A DNA stretch of 7,008 nucleotides from Dokdonella_A sp964582225 (GCA_964582225.1 CAZORA010000064.1:1-7008), one strand, 5' to 3'; counted from the first letter of the stretch, positions 1-4,910 are shown. Notes: generated by a model from the letters alone, not told the origin. A program made the numbers and translations.

Positions 1-659
1 CGCTGGAAGGCGACCAGTCGGAGATCGGCGTGCCGTCGATCATCAAGCTGGTGGACGCGCTGGACAGCTGGATTCCGGAGCCGCAGCGTGACGTGGAGAA
101 GCCGTTTCTGATGCCGGTCGAGGACGTGTTCTCGATCTCCGGTCGTGGAACGGTGGTGACCGGTCGCATCGAGCGCGGGATCATCAAGGTGGGTGACGAG
201 GTGGAGATCGTGGGCATTCGCCCGACGACGAAGACCACCGTCACCGGCGTGGAGATGTTCCGCAAGCTGCTGGATCAGGGTCAGGCTGGCGACAACGCGG
301 GGCTGCTGCTGCGTGGCACCAAGCGGGACGACGTGGAGCGCGGTCAAGTGCTGTGCAAGCCGGGCTCGATCACGCCGCACACGAAGTTCGAGGCGGAGGT
401 GTACGTGCTGTCGAAGGACGAGGGCGGTCGGCACACGCCGTTCTTCAAGGGCTACCGTCCGCAGTTCTACTTCCGCACCACGGACGTGACGGGAGCGGTG
501 GAGCTGCCGGAGGGCGTGGAGATGGTGATGCCTGGCGACAACACGAAGATGAAGGTTGCGCTGATCCACCCGATCGCGATGCAGGAAGGCTTGCGCTTTG
601 CGATTCGCGAGGGCGGGCGCACGGTGGGCGCCGGCGTGGTGGCGAAGATCATCGAGTAA
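1..659 (+). CDS. tuf: Elongation factor Tu (3' part of gene)
   Basis: EF-Tu is the GTPase that carries aminoacyl-tRNA to the ribosomal A site. The gene runs in from the left edge. The first whole codon is at base 3 and 218 residues remain before the TAA, from a family length near 395. The fragment begins at the end of the G domain (LEGDQSEIGVPSII, then WIPEPQRD) and contains all of beta-barrel domain II (EDVFSISGRGTVVTGR, GVEMFRKLLDQGQAGDN, LLRGTKRDDVERGQVL) and domain III (HTKFEAEVYVLSKDEGGRHT, PFFKGYRPQFYFRTTDVTG, ELPEGVEMVMPGDN, GLRFAIREGGRTVGAGVV). The GTP-binding motifs lie outside the window. A GTG at 30 is an internal valine codon, not a start. Because tRNA-Trp and secE follow, this is the tufB-position copy. 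A second copy beside fusA is common in the group but cannot be seen here. Confidence 0.98.
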   Translation, partial: LEGDQSEIGVPSIIKLVDALDSWIPEPQRDVEKPFLMPVEDVFSISGRGTVVTGRIERGIIKVGDEVEIVGIRPTTKTTVTGVEMFRKLLDQGQAGDNAGLLLRGTKRDDVERGQVLCKPGSITPHTKFEAEVYVLSKDEGGRHTPFFKGYRPQFYFRTTDVTGAVELPEGVEMVMPGDNTKMKVALIHPIAMQEGLRFAIREGGRTVGAGVVAKIIE

Positions 660-669
660 GCGGGTCCAC

Positions 670-711
670 GGCGGAATCCGGAGGCGGCAGACCCGTCGCC
701 GGATTCGCGCC
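670..711 (+). other. Stem-loop after tuf
   Basis: GAATCCGG (674-681) pairs with CCGGATTC (699-706). The helix continues as GGCG (670-673) with CGCC (708-711) around a single bulged G at 707, giving 12 base pairs and a 17-base loop. It starts 11 bases after the tuf stop. No run of T follows, so it is not a classical intrinsic terminator. It may protect the tuf 3' end, mark processing of a tuf-tRNA transcript, or act in partial or Rho-dependent termination. The pairing is seen; the role is inferred. Confidence 0.5.
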
Positions 712-827
712 TGCGAGGTGTCGTTCGGCCGCAGCGGTCGTTGAATTTGTCCGGAAGCAGTGCGCATGGTCCGGGGCCGCGGAACCTCTCTCCGCAGCGC
801 GGGTCCATGGTGCAGGGTTTCCACCTT

Positions 828-903
828 ACGCCAGTAGCTCAATTGGCAGAGCGGCGGTCTCCAAAACCGCAGGTTGGGGGTTCGATTCCCTCCTGGCGTG
901 CCA
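828..903 (+). tRNA. trpT: tRNA-Trp (anticodon CCA)
   Basis: A complete 76-base cloverleaf can be folded by eye. The acceptor stem ACGCCAG (828-834) pairs fully with CTGGCGT (893-899). The D stem is GCTC (837-840) with GAGC (849-852). The anticodon stem is GCGGT (854-858) with ACCGC (866-870). The loop CTCCAAA carries anticodon CCA at 861-863, which reads UGG. The T arm is GGGGG with CCCTC, with one G-U pair, around TTCGATT. The discriminator is G900 and the 3' CCA (901-903) is encoded. It lies between tuf and secE, 168 bases after the tuf stop and 66 bases before secE, so it is probably cut from a longer transcript, as is known for tRNAs next to tufB in other gammaproteobacteria. Confidence 0.98.
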
Positions 904-913
904 CTCTTACCGC

Positions 914-948
914 CCCGACGCGAGCGCCGGGACCAGGCTGTCGTCGGG
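914..948 (+). other. Stem-loop between tRNA-Trp and secE
   Basis: CCCGACG (914-920) pairs perfectly with CGTCGGG (942-948) around a 21-base loop. It begins 10 bases after the tRNA 3' end and finishes 21 bases before the secE start. No T-run follows. A hairpin here could guide 3' processing of the tRNA or form the 5' end of the secE-nusG mRNA after tRNA release. The pairing is visible; the function is inferred. Confidence 0.4.
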
Positions 949-969
949 TCGGTTGGCTGAAAACACGCT

Positions 970-1356
970 ATGAATGCAAAGCTGGAAAAAGCGGGCGCTT
1001 CGAACGGGCTCGACACCATCAAGCTGCTGGTCGCCGGTCTGCTGCTGGCGGCGGGAATCGTGACCTACTACGTGTTCGACCGCTGGACGGGATGGGCGCG
1101 GGCGGGTGTGGTGGTGGCGGGGTTGATTGCCGCCGGTGCGGTCGCCGCCTATACCGCTTGGGGCCGCATGGCGCGGGACTACATCGTCGAGTCGCGCTTC
1201 GAGCTGCGCAAGGTGGTGTGGCCGACTCGCGATGAGACCCTGCGCACGACCGTGGTGGTGATCGGCGTGGTGATCATCCTGAGTCTTCTGCTCGGGCTGA
1301 TCGACGTGGTCCTGAAGTGGATCGTCCTGGACCACCTCCTGAAGATCGGAGCGTGA
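970..1356 (+). CDS. secE: Preprotein translocase subunit SecE
   Basis: SecE (128 residues; E. coli about 127) is the small essential subunit that clamps the SecYEG channel in the inner membrane. Three hydrophobic segments are visible, at about residues 17-36, 44-65 and 91-120, which is the three-helix enterobacterial-type layout rather than the short one-helix form. The conserved amphipathic stretch before the last helix is clear: residues 77-89, FELRKVVWPTRDE, with the invariant WPT. An in-frame TGA at 958-960 lies just upstream, so ATG 970 is the first possible ATG start. I see no good Shine-Dalgarno before it, which suggests modest initiation. nusG begins 4 bases after the stop, so the two genes are almost certainly one transcript, as in most bacteria. 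Confidence 0.97.
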   Translation: MNAKLEKAGASNGLDTIKLLVAGLLLAAGIVTYYVFDRWTGWARAGVVVAGLIAAGAVAAYTAWGRMARDYIVESRFELRKVVWPTRDETLRTTVVVIGVVIILSLLLGLIDVVLKWIVLDHLLKIGA

Positions 1357-1360
1357 TTCG

Positions 1361-1921
1361 ATGACCAAGCGCTGGTATGTGGTGCACGCTTACTCCGGCT
1401 TCGAGCACGCCGTCGCGCGCGCGCTGAAGGAGCGGGTTGCGCGCGCCGGCATGGGCGAGCGCTTCGGTGAAGTGCTGGTGCCGACCGAGGAAGTCGTGGA
1501 GATGCGCGGTGGCCAGAAGCGGCGCAGCGAGCGCAAGTTTTTCCCGGGCTACGTGCTGGTGCAAATCGAGGCTCACGACGAGGGCAAGTCGATTCGCATC
1601 GACGACGAGTGTTGGCATCTGGTCAAGGAGACGCCGAAGGTCATGGGCTTCATCGGCGGCACGGCCGACCGGCCGCTGCCGATCAAGGATTCCGAGGCCG
1701 AGGCGATCCTGCAGCGTATCCAGGAAGGAGTCGACAAGCCGCGGCCGAAGGTGCTCTTCGAGCCGGGCGAAATGGTCCGTGTGACCGATGGGCCGTTCAA
1801 TGATTTCAATGGCGTAGTCGAGGAAGTCAACTACGACAAGAGCCGCCTGCGCGTGGCGGTGCTGATTTTCGGACGTTCGACGCCGGTTGAACTGGAGTTC
1901 GGCCAGGTAGAGAAGGCCTGA
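1361..1921 (+). CDS. nusG: Transcription termination/antitermination factor NusG
   Basis: NusG binds the beta' clamp of elongating RNA polymerase through its N-terminal domain, and Rho or ribosomal S10 through its C-terminal KOW domain. The 186 residues show the NGN domain (about 1-125: KRWYVVHAYSGFE, GEVLVPTEEVVEMRGGQKRR, ERKFFPGYVLVQ, WHLVKETPKVMGFIGG). The KOW domain follows (about 133-186: FEPGEMVRVTDGPFNDFNGV to FGRSTPVELEFGQVEKA). Against E. coli (181 residues) the N terminus is 4 residues shorter, and about 9 residues are inserted near residues 71-84 (HDEGKSIRIDDE), between the FFPGYVLVQ strand and WHLV. I recall a similar loop in Xanthomonas. The GGAG at 1348-1351, inside the end of secE, is spaced 9 bases from the ATG. 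Confidence 0.98.
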   Translation: MTKRWYVVHAYSGFEHAVARALKERVARAGMGERFGEVLVPTEEVVEMRGGQKRRSERKFFPGYVLVQIEAHDEGKSIRIDDECWHLVKETPKVMGFIGGTADRPLPIKDSEAEAILQRIQEGVDKPRPKVLFEPGEMVRVTDGPFNDFNGVVEEVNYDKSRLRVAVLIFGRSTPVELEFGQVEKA

Positions 1922-1997
1922 GGGCAGGGTGGGTCGATCGCGTGTCGGCGCGGGCGCAGGCCTGCGTGCGGCAACGACGGTCCCGGTTGAGCAATGA

Positions 1998-2035
1998 GGA
2001 GGAGTCCACTCGCTACGAGCGGACGTTGGCACTCC
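1998..2035 (+). promoter_or_regulatory. Candidate L1-binding operator in the rplK leader
   Basis: Just before the rplK ribosome-binding site the RNA can form a two-part helix. The outer stem is GGAG (1998-2001) with CTCC (2032-2035). The inner stem is GTCC (2004-2007) with GGAC (2021-2024), continued by CTCG (2009-2012) with CGAG (2016-2019) across one mismatch. Between them is a lopsided internal loop, GA on the left and GTTGGCA on the right. A purine-rich GGAG strand next to a short stem and an asymmetric loop is how I remember the L1 site in 23S rRNA and in rplK leaders. The outer stem ends one base before the AGGAG of rplK, a good place for repression. The helices are visible; L1 recognition is inferred from position and likeness. 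Confidence 0.45.
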
Positions 2036-2048
2036 AGGAGAAAACACA

Positions 2049-2477
2049 GTGGCAAAGAAAGTCGTCGGTTACATCAAGCTGCAGGTCAAGGCCGGCCAGG
2101 CCAATCCCTCGCCGCCAGTGGGTCCCGCGCTGGGTCAGCGCGGCCTGAACATCATGGAGTTCTGCAAGGCCTTCAACGCCGCCACGCAGAAGCTGGAGCC
2201 CGGCCTGCCCATCCCCGTGGTGATCACCGCCTACTCCGACCGCACGTTCACCTTCATCACCAAGACCCCGCCGGCAACCGTGCTGCTGAAGAAGGCCGCC
2301 GGCATCAGCTCGGGCTCGAAGAAGCCGAATACCGAAAAGGTGGGCAAGGTCACCCGCGCCCAGCTCGAGGAAATCGCCAAGGCGAAGGAGCCCGATCTGA
2401 CCGCGGCCGATCTGGACGCGGCGGTTCGCACGATTGCAGGCAGCGCCCGCAGCATGGGCCTGACGACGGAGGTCTGA
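2049..2477 (+). CDS. rplK: 50S ribosomal protein L11
   Basis: L11 (142 residues, exactly the E. coli length) sits at the base of the L7/L12 stalk on the GTPase-associated region of 23S rRNA. It is also needed for RelA activation. The N-terminal domain has the proline-rich loop around residues 16-30 (GQANPSPPVGPALGQ), where thiostrepton binds between L11 and rRNA, then GLNIMEFCKAFNA. The C-terminal rRNA-binding domain (from about residue 70) includes TKTPPATVLLKKAAGI and ends ARSMGLTTEV. Translation starts at GTG, supported by AGGAG at 2036-2040 with 8-base spacing and by the conserved MAKKV beginning; no closer ATG is in frame. rplA follows after 5 bases. Expression is probably under L1 feedback through the leader. 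Confidence 0.98.
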   Translation: MAKKVVGYIKLQVKAGQANPSPPVGPALGQRGLNIMEFCKAFNAATQKLEPGLPIPVVITAYSDRTFTFITKTPPATVLLKKAAGISSGSKKPNTEKVGKVTRAQLEEIAKAKEPDLTAADLDAAVRTIAGSARSMGLTTEV

Positions 2478-2482
2478 GCACG

Positions 2483-3184
2483 ATGAGCACGAAGATCGGC
2501 AAGCGCTATCAGGCGCTCAGGGCGGCTGTGGCGCCCGGCAAGATGTATGCGGTGGATGAGGCCCTGCAGCTTGTCAAGCAGGGTGCGAAGGCGAAGTTTG
2601 CGGAGTCGGTGGACGTTGCGGTGCGGCTCGGCATCGATGCGCGCAAATCGGACCAAGGCGTGCGCGGCTCGGCCATGTTGCCGCACGGCACCGGCAAGAC
2701 GATTCGTGTGGCAGTGTTCTGCCCCGCCGGCGAGAAGGCCGAGGCGGCGCGTGAAGCCGGTGCCGATGCGGTCGGAATGGAGGATCTGGCCGAGCGCATG
2801 CAGGGTGGCGAGCTGGATTTCCAGCGCGTAATCGCTACCCCGGACGCAATGCGCGTGGTCGGCAAGCTCGGCCAGCTGCTTGGCCCGCGCGGCCTGATGC
2901 CGAACCCGAAGGATGGTTCCGTGGCAGCCGACGTGGTCAGCGCAGTCAGAAACGCCAAGGCGGGTCAGGTCAAGTTCCGTAACGACAAGGGCGGCAACAT
3001 CCACTGCACGATCGGCAAGGCCGGCTTCGAGGTGGATGCGTTGCGCGACAATCTGAACGCGCTCCTGGCCGATCTGGTCAAGGCCAAGCCGGCCACTGCC
3101 AAGGGTCAGTACGTACGTAAGGTGACGGTGTCGAGCACGATGGGTGTGGGCGTCAGCATCGACCAGTCGACCCTCGCGCTGTGA
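2483..3184 (+). CDS. rplA: 50S ribosomal protein L1
   Basis: L1 (233 residues; E. coli 234) forms the mobile stalk beside the E site that helps release deacylated tRNA. It also represses its own operon by binding the rplK leader. The family signature is intact at residues 131-143 (QLLGPRGLMPNPK), within domain II. TGKTIRVAVFCPAGEKAEAA (from residue 70) opens domain II. The split domain I is formed by the N terminus (STKIGKRYQAL) and the C-terminal part (GQYVRKVTVSSTMGVGVSID). ATG 2483 is chosen because MSTKIGKRY matches the family start and GGAGG at 2468-2472, inside the end of rplK, lies 10 bases upstream. The same frame is open back to 1994 through rplK, but that extension is a shadow. The close spacing suggests translational coupling to rplK. 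Confidence 0.98.
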   Translation: MSTKIGKRYQALRAAVAPGKMYAVDEALQLVKQGAKAKFAESVDVAVRLGIDARKSDQGVRGSAMLPHGTGKTIRVAVFCPAGEKAEAAREAGADAVGMEDLAERMQGGELDFQRVIATPDAMRVVGKLGQLLGPRGLMPNPKDGSVAADVVSAVRNAKAGQVKFRNDKGGNIHCTIGKAGFEVDALRDNLNALLADLVKAKPATAKGQYVRKVTVSSTMGVGVSIDQSTLAL

Positions 3185-3296
3185 CGCAATGAATGAGTGT
3201 CTGCCGCGGTCCGCGCGCTTGGGTGGCGGGATCGGCGGGCACGGGTTGGGCGGCTGCGTGATGCGGCTGCAACGAAGTTTTGAGGGCACCCGCAGC

Positions 3297-3456
3297 GACG
3301 GGGGCCGTCAAAGACCGCAGGTGGCGCAAGCGACGCGGCGCGGAAGGCACGGAAGCACGAACGTGCAAGGGACTTTCCGCCCGCGGGGCCCAGGCCTCAA
3401 AACGTACGCCCCGCTGGTGGTGGCGGCGAACCTGCGCAGATGGTGGAGCCCGACGG
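3297..3456 (+). promoter_or_regulatory. L10 leader: autoregulatory mRNA structure before rplJ
   Basis: The 395-base rplA-rplJ spacer carries the core I remember from the E. coli rplJ leader. CGCAGG (3316-3321) pairs with CCTGCG (3431-3436). CCGTC (3305-3309) pairs with GATGG (3439-3443), with one G-U pair. Between the two helices is an internal loop, AAAGAC (3310-3315) opposite CA (3437-3438). In E. coli the corresponding pieces are CCGUC-AAGAC-CGCAGG and CCUGCG-UA-GACGG. The 109 bases inside fold into two arms: 3340-3347 with 3373-3380 enclosing GCAC-GAAC-GTGC (3355-3366), and GCGGGGC (3383-3389) with GCCCCGC (3408-3414). CCGTC could instead pair with GACGG at 3297-3301 or 3452-3456. The known role is binding of L10-(L12)4 to repress rplJ-rplL translation. 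Upstream, 3185-3296, I see only an 8-base direct repeat (GCGGCTGC, 3250 and 3263) and no good promoter. Confidence 0.75.
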
Positions 3457-3480
3457 GAATTCCTGGAACGGCCACCTGAA

Positions 3481-3496
3481 GGCGTCATCCGACGCC
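3481..3496 (+). other. Hairpin between L10 core and rplJ
   Basis: GGCGTC (3481-3486) and GACGCC (3491-3496) form a perfect 6-pair stem with loop ATCC. It separates the L10-binding core from the start-site hairpin of rplJ. It could be part of the leader fold or a spacer helix. No T-run follows, so it is not a terminator. Confidence 0.4.
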
Positions 3497-3557
3497 GGCG
3501 AAGCGGATGGATCCGGTTCGCGAGTGTTCCAAGGGAAGCGAGGCGCGGATGCGCTCT

Positions 3558-3578
3558 GCTTTCCGGTTCGGAGAAAGC
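3558..3578 (+). promoter_or_regulatory. Hairpin covering the rplJ ribosome-binding site
   Basis: GCTTTC (3558-3563) pairs perfectly with GAAAGC (3573-3578) around a 9-base loop, ending one base before the rplJ ATG at 3580. The only Shine-Dalgarno of rplJ, GGAG at 3570-3573 (6 bases before ATG), lies in the loop and the first pair of the 3' arm. Folding would therefore limit ribosome access. Six pairs with three G-C are only moderately stable, so the hairpin could be opened or stabilised by the upstream L10 leader. The pairing is seen; the switching is inferred from the known L10 feedback on this operon. Confidence 0.5.
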
Positions 3579-3579
3579 A

Positions 3580-4107
3580 ATGGCGCTCAATCTCGCGCAA
3601 AAGAAAGAGGTCGTTGCCGAACTGGCGAACGTGGCAACCAAGGCTCACTCCCTGGTCGCCGCCGAGTATGCCGGTCTCAGCGTGGCGCAGCTCACCGAGC
3701 TGCGCAAGAAGGCCCGGCAGGGCGGGGTTTACCTCAAGGTGGCAAAGAACACCTTGGTGGCTCGCGCTGTCGAGGGTACGGATTACGCCTGCGTCCAGGA
3801 CGCGTTGACGGGTCCGCTGCTGTATGCCTTCTCGCACGAGGACCCCGGTGCTGCCGGCCGCTTGATCAAGGAGTTCGCCAAGGCCAACGACAAGCTGAAG
3901 GCCAAGCTGGTCGCGATTGGCGGCAAGGCGTATCCGGCGTCCCACGTGGACGTGCTGGCGTCGCTGCCGACCCGCGATCAGGCGCTCGGCATGCTGCTCA
4001 GCGTGATGGTGCAGCCGGCGACCATGCTGGTGCGGCTGCTGTCCGAGCCGGCGGGCCAGCTGGCGCGCGCAACCAACGCGGTTGCCCAGCAGAAGCAGGC
4101 CGCCTGA
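3580..4107 (+). CDS. rplJ: 50S ribosomal protein L10
   Basis: L10 (175 residues; E. coli 165) anchors the L7/L12 dimers to the ribosome and, as the L10-L12 complex, represses its own mRNA. The globular rRNA-binding domain begins MALNLAQKKEVVAEL and includes GGVYLKVAKNTLVARAVEG (residues 48-66) and DPGAAGRLIKEFAKAN (88-103). LPTRDQALGMLLSVM (from 129) leads into the C-terminal helix (about 135-170) that binds L12 N-terminal dimers. Some of the extra length relative to E. coli is in this helix, but I cannot tell how many dimers it holds. ATG 3580 is supported by the family start MALNL and a GGAG 6 bases upstream; the frame is open further upstream but that is the leader RNA. rplL follows 66 bases downstream. 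Confidence 0.98.
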   Translation: MALNLAQKKEVVAELANVATKAHSLVAAEYAGLSVAQLTELRKKARQGGVYLKVAKNTLVARAVEGTDYACVQDALTGPLLYAFSHEDPGAAGRLIKEFAKANDKLKAKLVAIGGKAYPASHVDVLASLPTRDQALGMLLSVMVQPATMLVRLLSEPAGQLARATNAVAQQKQAA

Positions 4108-4119
4108 GGTCGTTCGTCG

Positions 4120-4134
4120 ATCGGCAACGCCGAT
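4120..4134 (+). other. Short hairpin between rplJ and rplL
   Basis: ATCGGC (4120-4125) and GCCGAT (4129-4134) form a perfect 6-pair stem with a 3-base AAC loop, extendable by a G-T pair. It lies 13 bases after the rplJ stop and well before the strong rplL ribosome-binding site. No T-run follows. It may limit coupling between rplJ and rplL or stabilise the rplL message, which would suit the several-fold higher need for L7/L12. The role is inferred. Confidence 0.4.
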
Positions 4135-4173
4135 TCTCGCAAATTCAGTCAAACCGTTTTCAGGAGTCAATCA

Positions 4174-4551
4174 ATGTCCCTCAGCAACGAAGAAATCATC
4201 GAAGCCATTGCCGGCAAGTCGCTCATGGAAGTGATGGAGCTGGTCAAGGCCATGGAAGAGAAGTTTGGCGTGTCGGCGGCGGCGCCGGTCGCCGTGGCGG
4301 CCGGTCCGGCGGCTGCGGCCGCGGCCCCGGCCGAAGAGCAGACCGAGTTCACGGTGGCCCTGGCCGCCATCGGCGAGAAGAAGGTCGAAGTGATCAAGGT
4401 CGTGCGCGCGATCACCGGCCTTGGCCTCAAGGAAGCCAAGGATCTCGTCGAGTCCGCTCCAGCCACGGTCAAGGAAGCCGTCAGCAAGGACGACGCGGCC
4501 AAATTCAAGAAGGATCTCGAGGCCGCCGGCGCGACCGTCGAGGTCAAGTGA
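4174..4551 (+). CDS. rplL: 50S ribosomal protein L7/L12
   Basis: L7/L12 (125 residues; E. coli 121) is the multi-copy stalk protein that recruits and stimulates the translational GTPases EF-Tu, EF-G, IF2 and RF3. The N-terminal dimerisation domain is about residues 1-33 (SNEEIIEAIAGKSLMEVMEL). A flexible Ala/Pro/Gly hinge follows at about 34-55, including a run of Ala around 46-51. The C-terminal factor-binding domain (about 57-125) has EFTVALAAIGEKKVEVIKVV and GLGLKEAKDLVESAP with the conserved Lys and Gly residues. AGGAG at 4162-4166, 7 bases before ATG and in an unstructured A/T-rich stretch, is a much more open ribosome-binding site than that of rplJ. This fits the need for four or more copies per L10. 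Confidence 0.98.
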   Translation: MSLSNEEIIEAIAGKSLMEVMELVKAMEEKFGVSAAAPVAVAAGPAAAAAAPAEEQTEFTVALAAIGEKKVEVIKVVRAITGLGLKEAKDLVESAPATVKEAVSKDDAAKFKKDLEAAGATVEVK

Positions 4552-4627
4552 GGTCAGGGAGTCGCGCGTTCGTATCGCTGCGCCAGGATCGGCAAGGCGG
4601 CAATTCCCAGGGAACCAGTCGTTTCGT

Positions 4628-4646
4628 GCTGCCCTGAACGGGCAGC
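4628..4646 (+). other. Hairpin downstream of rplL
   Basis: GCTGCCC (4628-4634) and GGGCAGC (4640-4646) form a perfect 7-pair stem with a 5-base loop, 76 bases after the rplL stop. E. coli has a partial terminator at about this place in the rplL-rpoB spacer. Here the bases that follow (GGTCGGTCGCC) are not a T-run, so classical intrinsic termination is unlikely. It may be a pause or processing structure. Function is inferred from position only. Confidence 0.45.
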
Positions 4647-4661
4647 GGTCGGTCGCCACGG

Positions 4662-4698
4662 TGCCCCGCGGGAGGTCTTCGGACATCGCCCGGGGGTG
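4662..4698 (+). other. UUCG-capped long hairpin in rplL-rpoB spacer
   Basis: The helix is built of three blocks. CCCC (4664-4667) pairs with GGGG (4693-4696), with weak G-T pairs outside. CGGG (4669-4672) pairs with CCCG (4689-4692) after a bulged G. GTC (4675-4677) pairs with GAC (4682-4684), closing a TTCG tetraloop as C(UUCG)G, one of the most stable loops in RNA. An internal loop lies between the last two blocks. No T-run follows. It could be a cleavage or pausing site between the ribosomal and polymerase parts of the transcript. Confidence 0.45.
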
Positions 4699-4724
4699 GA
4701 GTGAGGCCGCGACGAAATGACATT

Positions 4725-4758
4725 CCATAGCCCGGTGGCGCGAGCCTCCGGGCTATGG
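4725..4758 (+). repeat. REP-like palindrome between rplL and rpoB
   Basis: CCATAGCCCGG (4725-4735) and CCGGGCTATGG (4748-4758) are perfect inverted copies, 11 pairs. After one T-T mismatch the helix continues as GGC (4737-4739) with GCC (4744-4746), capped by GCGA, a GNRA tetraloop. This is the strongest hairpin in the window. The pattern TAGCCCGG, a small GC hairpin, then CCGGGCTA resembles the dispersed REP-type palindromes often seen in gammaproteobacterial intergenic regions, some spread by RAYT transposases. No other copy is in this window, so the repeat status is inferred. It could also be an RNase III target, as this spacer is cut by RNase III in E. coli. The rest of the 359-base spacer (4552-4910) holds only the other hairpins listed and no convincing gene or promoter. 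Confidence 0.55.
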
Positions 4759-4868
4759 CCGTTGCGGGCGTTCATGTCGCGGTCATGGGAAAGCGCGGCT
4801 GTGGCCCCTATTTCGAGCTGCTTGGCTTTTCCGATGTTCGTTTTCAAAACCCTGCTGCTTTCTCCCCC

Positions 4869-4888
4869 GGCAACGCCACGCCGTTGCC
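4869..4888 (+). other. Hairpin just before the rpoB ribosome-binding site
   Basis: GGCAACG (4869-4875) and CGTTGCC (4882-4888) form a perfect 7-pair stem with a 6-base loop. It ends 8 bases before the GAGGTG (4897-4902) that serves as the rpoB Shine-Dalgarno, leaving the site itself exposed. A short T/A-rich stretch (4827-4850) lies upstream. It may set the new 5' end of rpoB mRNA after processing, or keep the ribosome-binding site clear of longer pairing. The role is inferred. Confidence 0.4.
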
Positions 4889-4910
4889 CGCTGTTCGAGG
4901 TGCGCTGCGC

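Noticed and set aside
741..770. Possible promoter before tRNA-Trp: TTGAAT with an 18-base gap to CATGGT
   Set aside because: The -35 is fair but the -10 matches only three of six positions. I cannot support it over read-through from tuf.
1955..1966. Perfect 12-base palindrome CGCAGGCCTGCG upstream of rplK
   Set aside because: It has no loop, so the RNA hairpin would be short, and no partner sites are seen. It is plausible by chance in G+C-rich DNA. It could be a protein-binding site but nothing else supports that.
1994..2482. Upstream extension of the rplA frame through rplK
   Set aside because: The extension is a low-complexity Arg/Gly-rich shadow of rplK. The L1 family start MSTKIGKRY and GGAGG at 2468-2472 place the real start at 2483.
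3512..3570. Direct repeat TCCGGTTCG at 3512-3520 and 3562-3570
   Set aside because: Nine bases only. The second copy overlaps the rplJ start hairpin, but no mechanism requires the first; likely chance.
4822..4850. Possible rpoB promoter: TTGGCT with a weak CAAAAC or TCAAAA -10
   Set aside because: Only about four of six and three of six matches. The T/A-rich patch alone is not enough.
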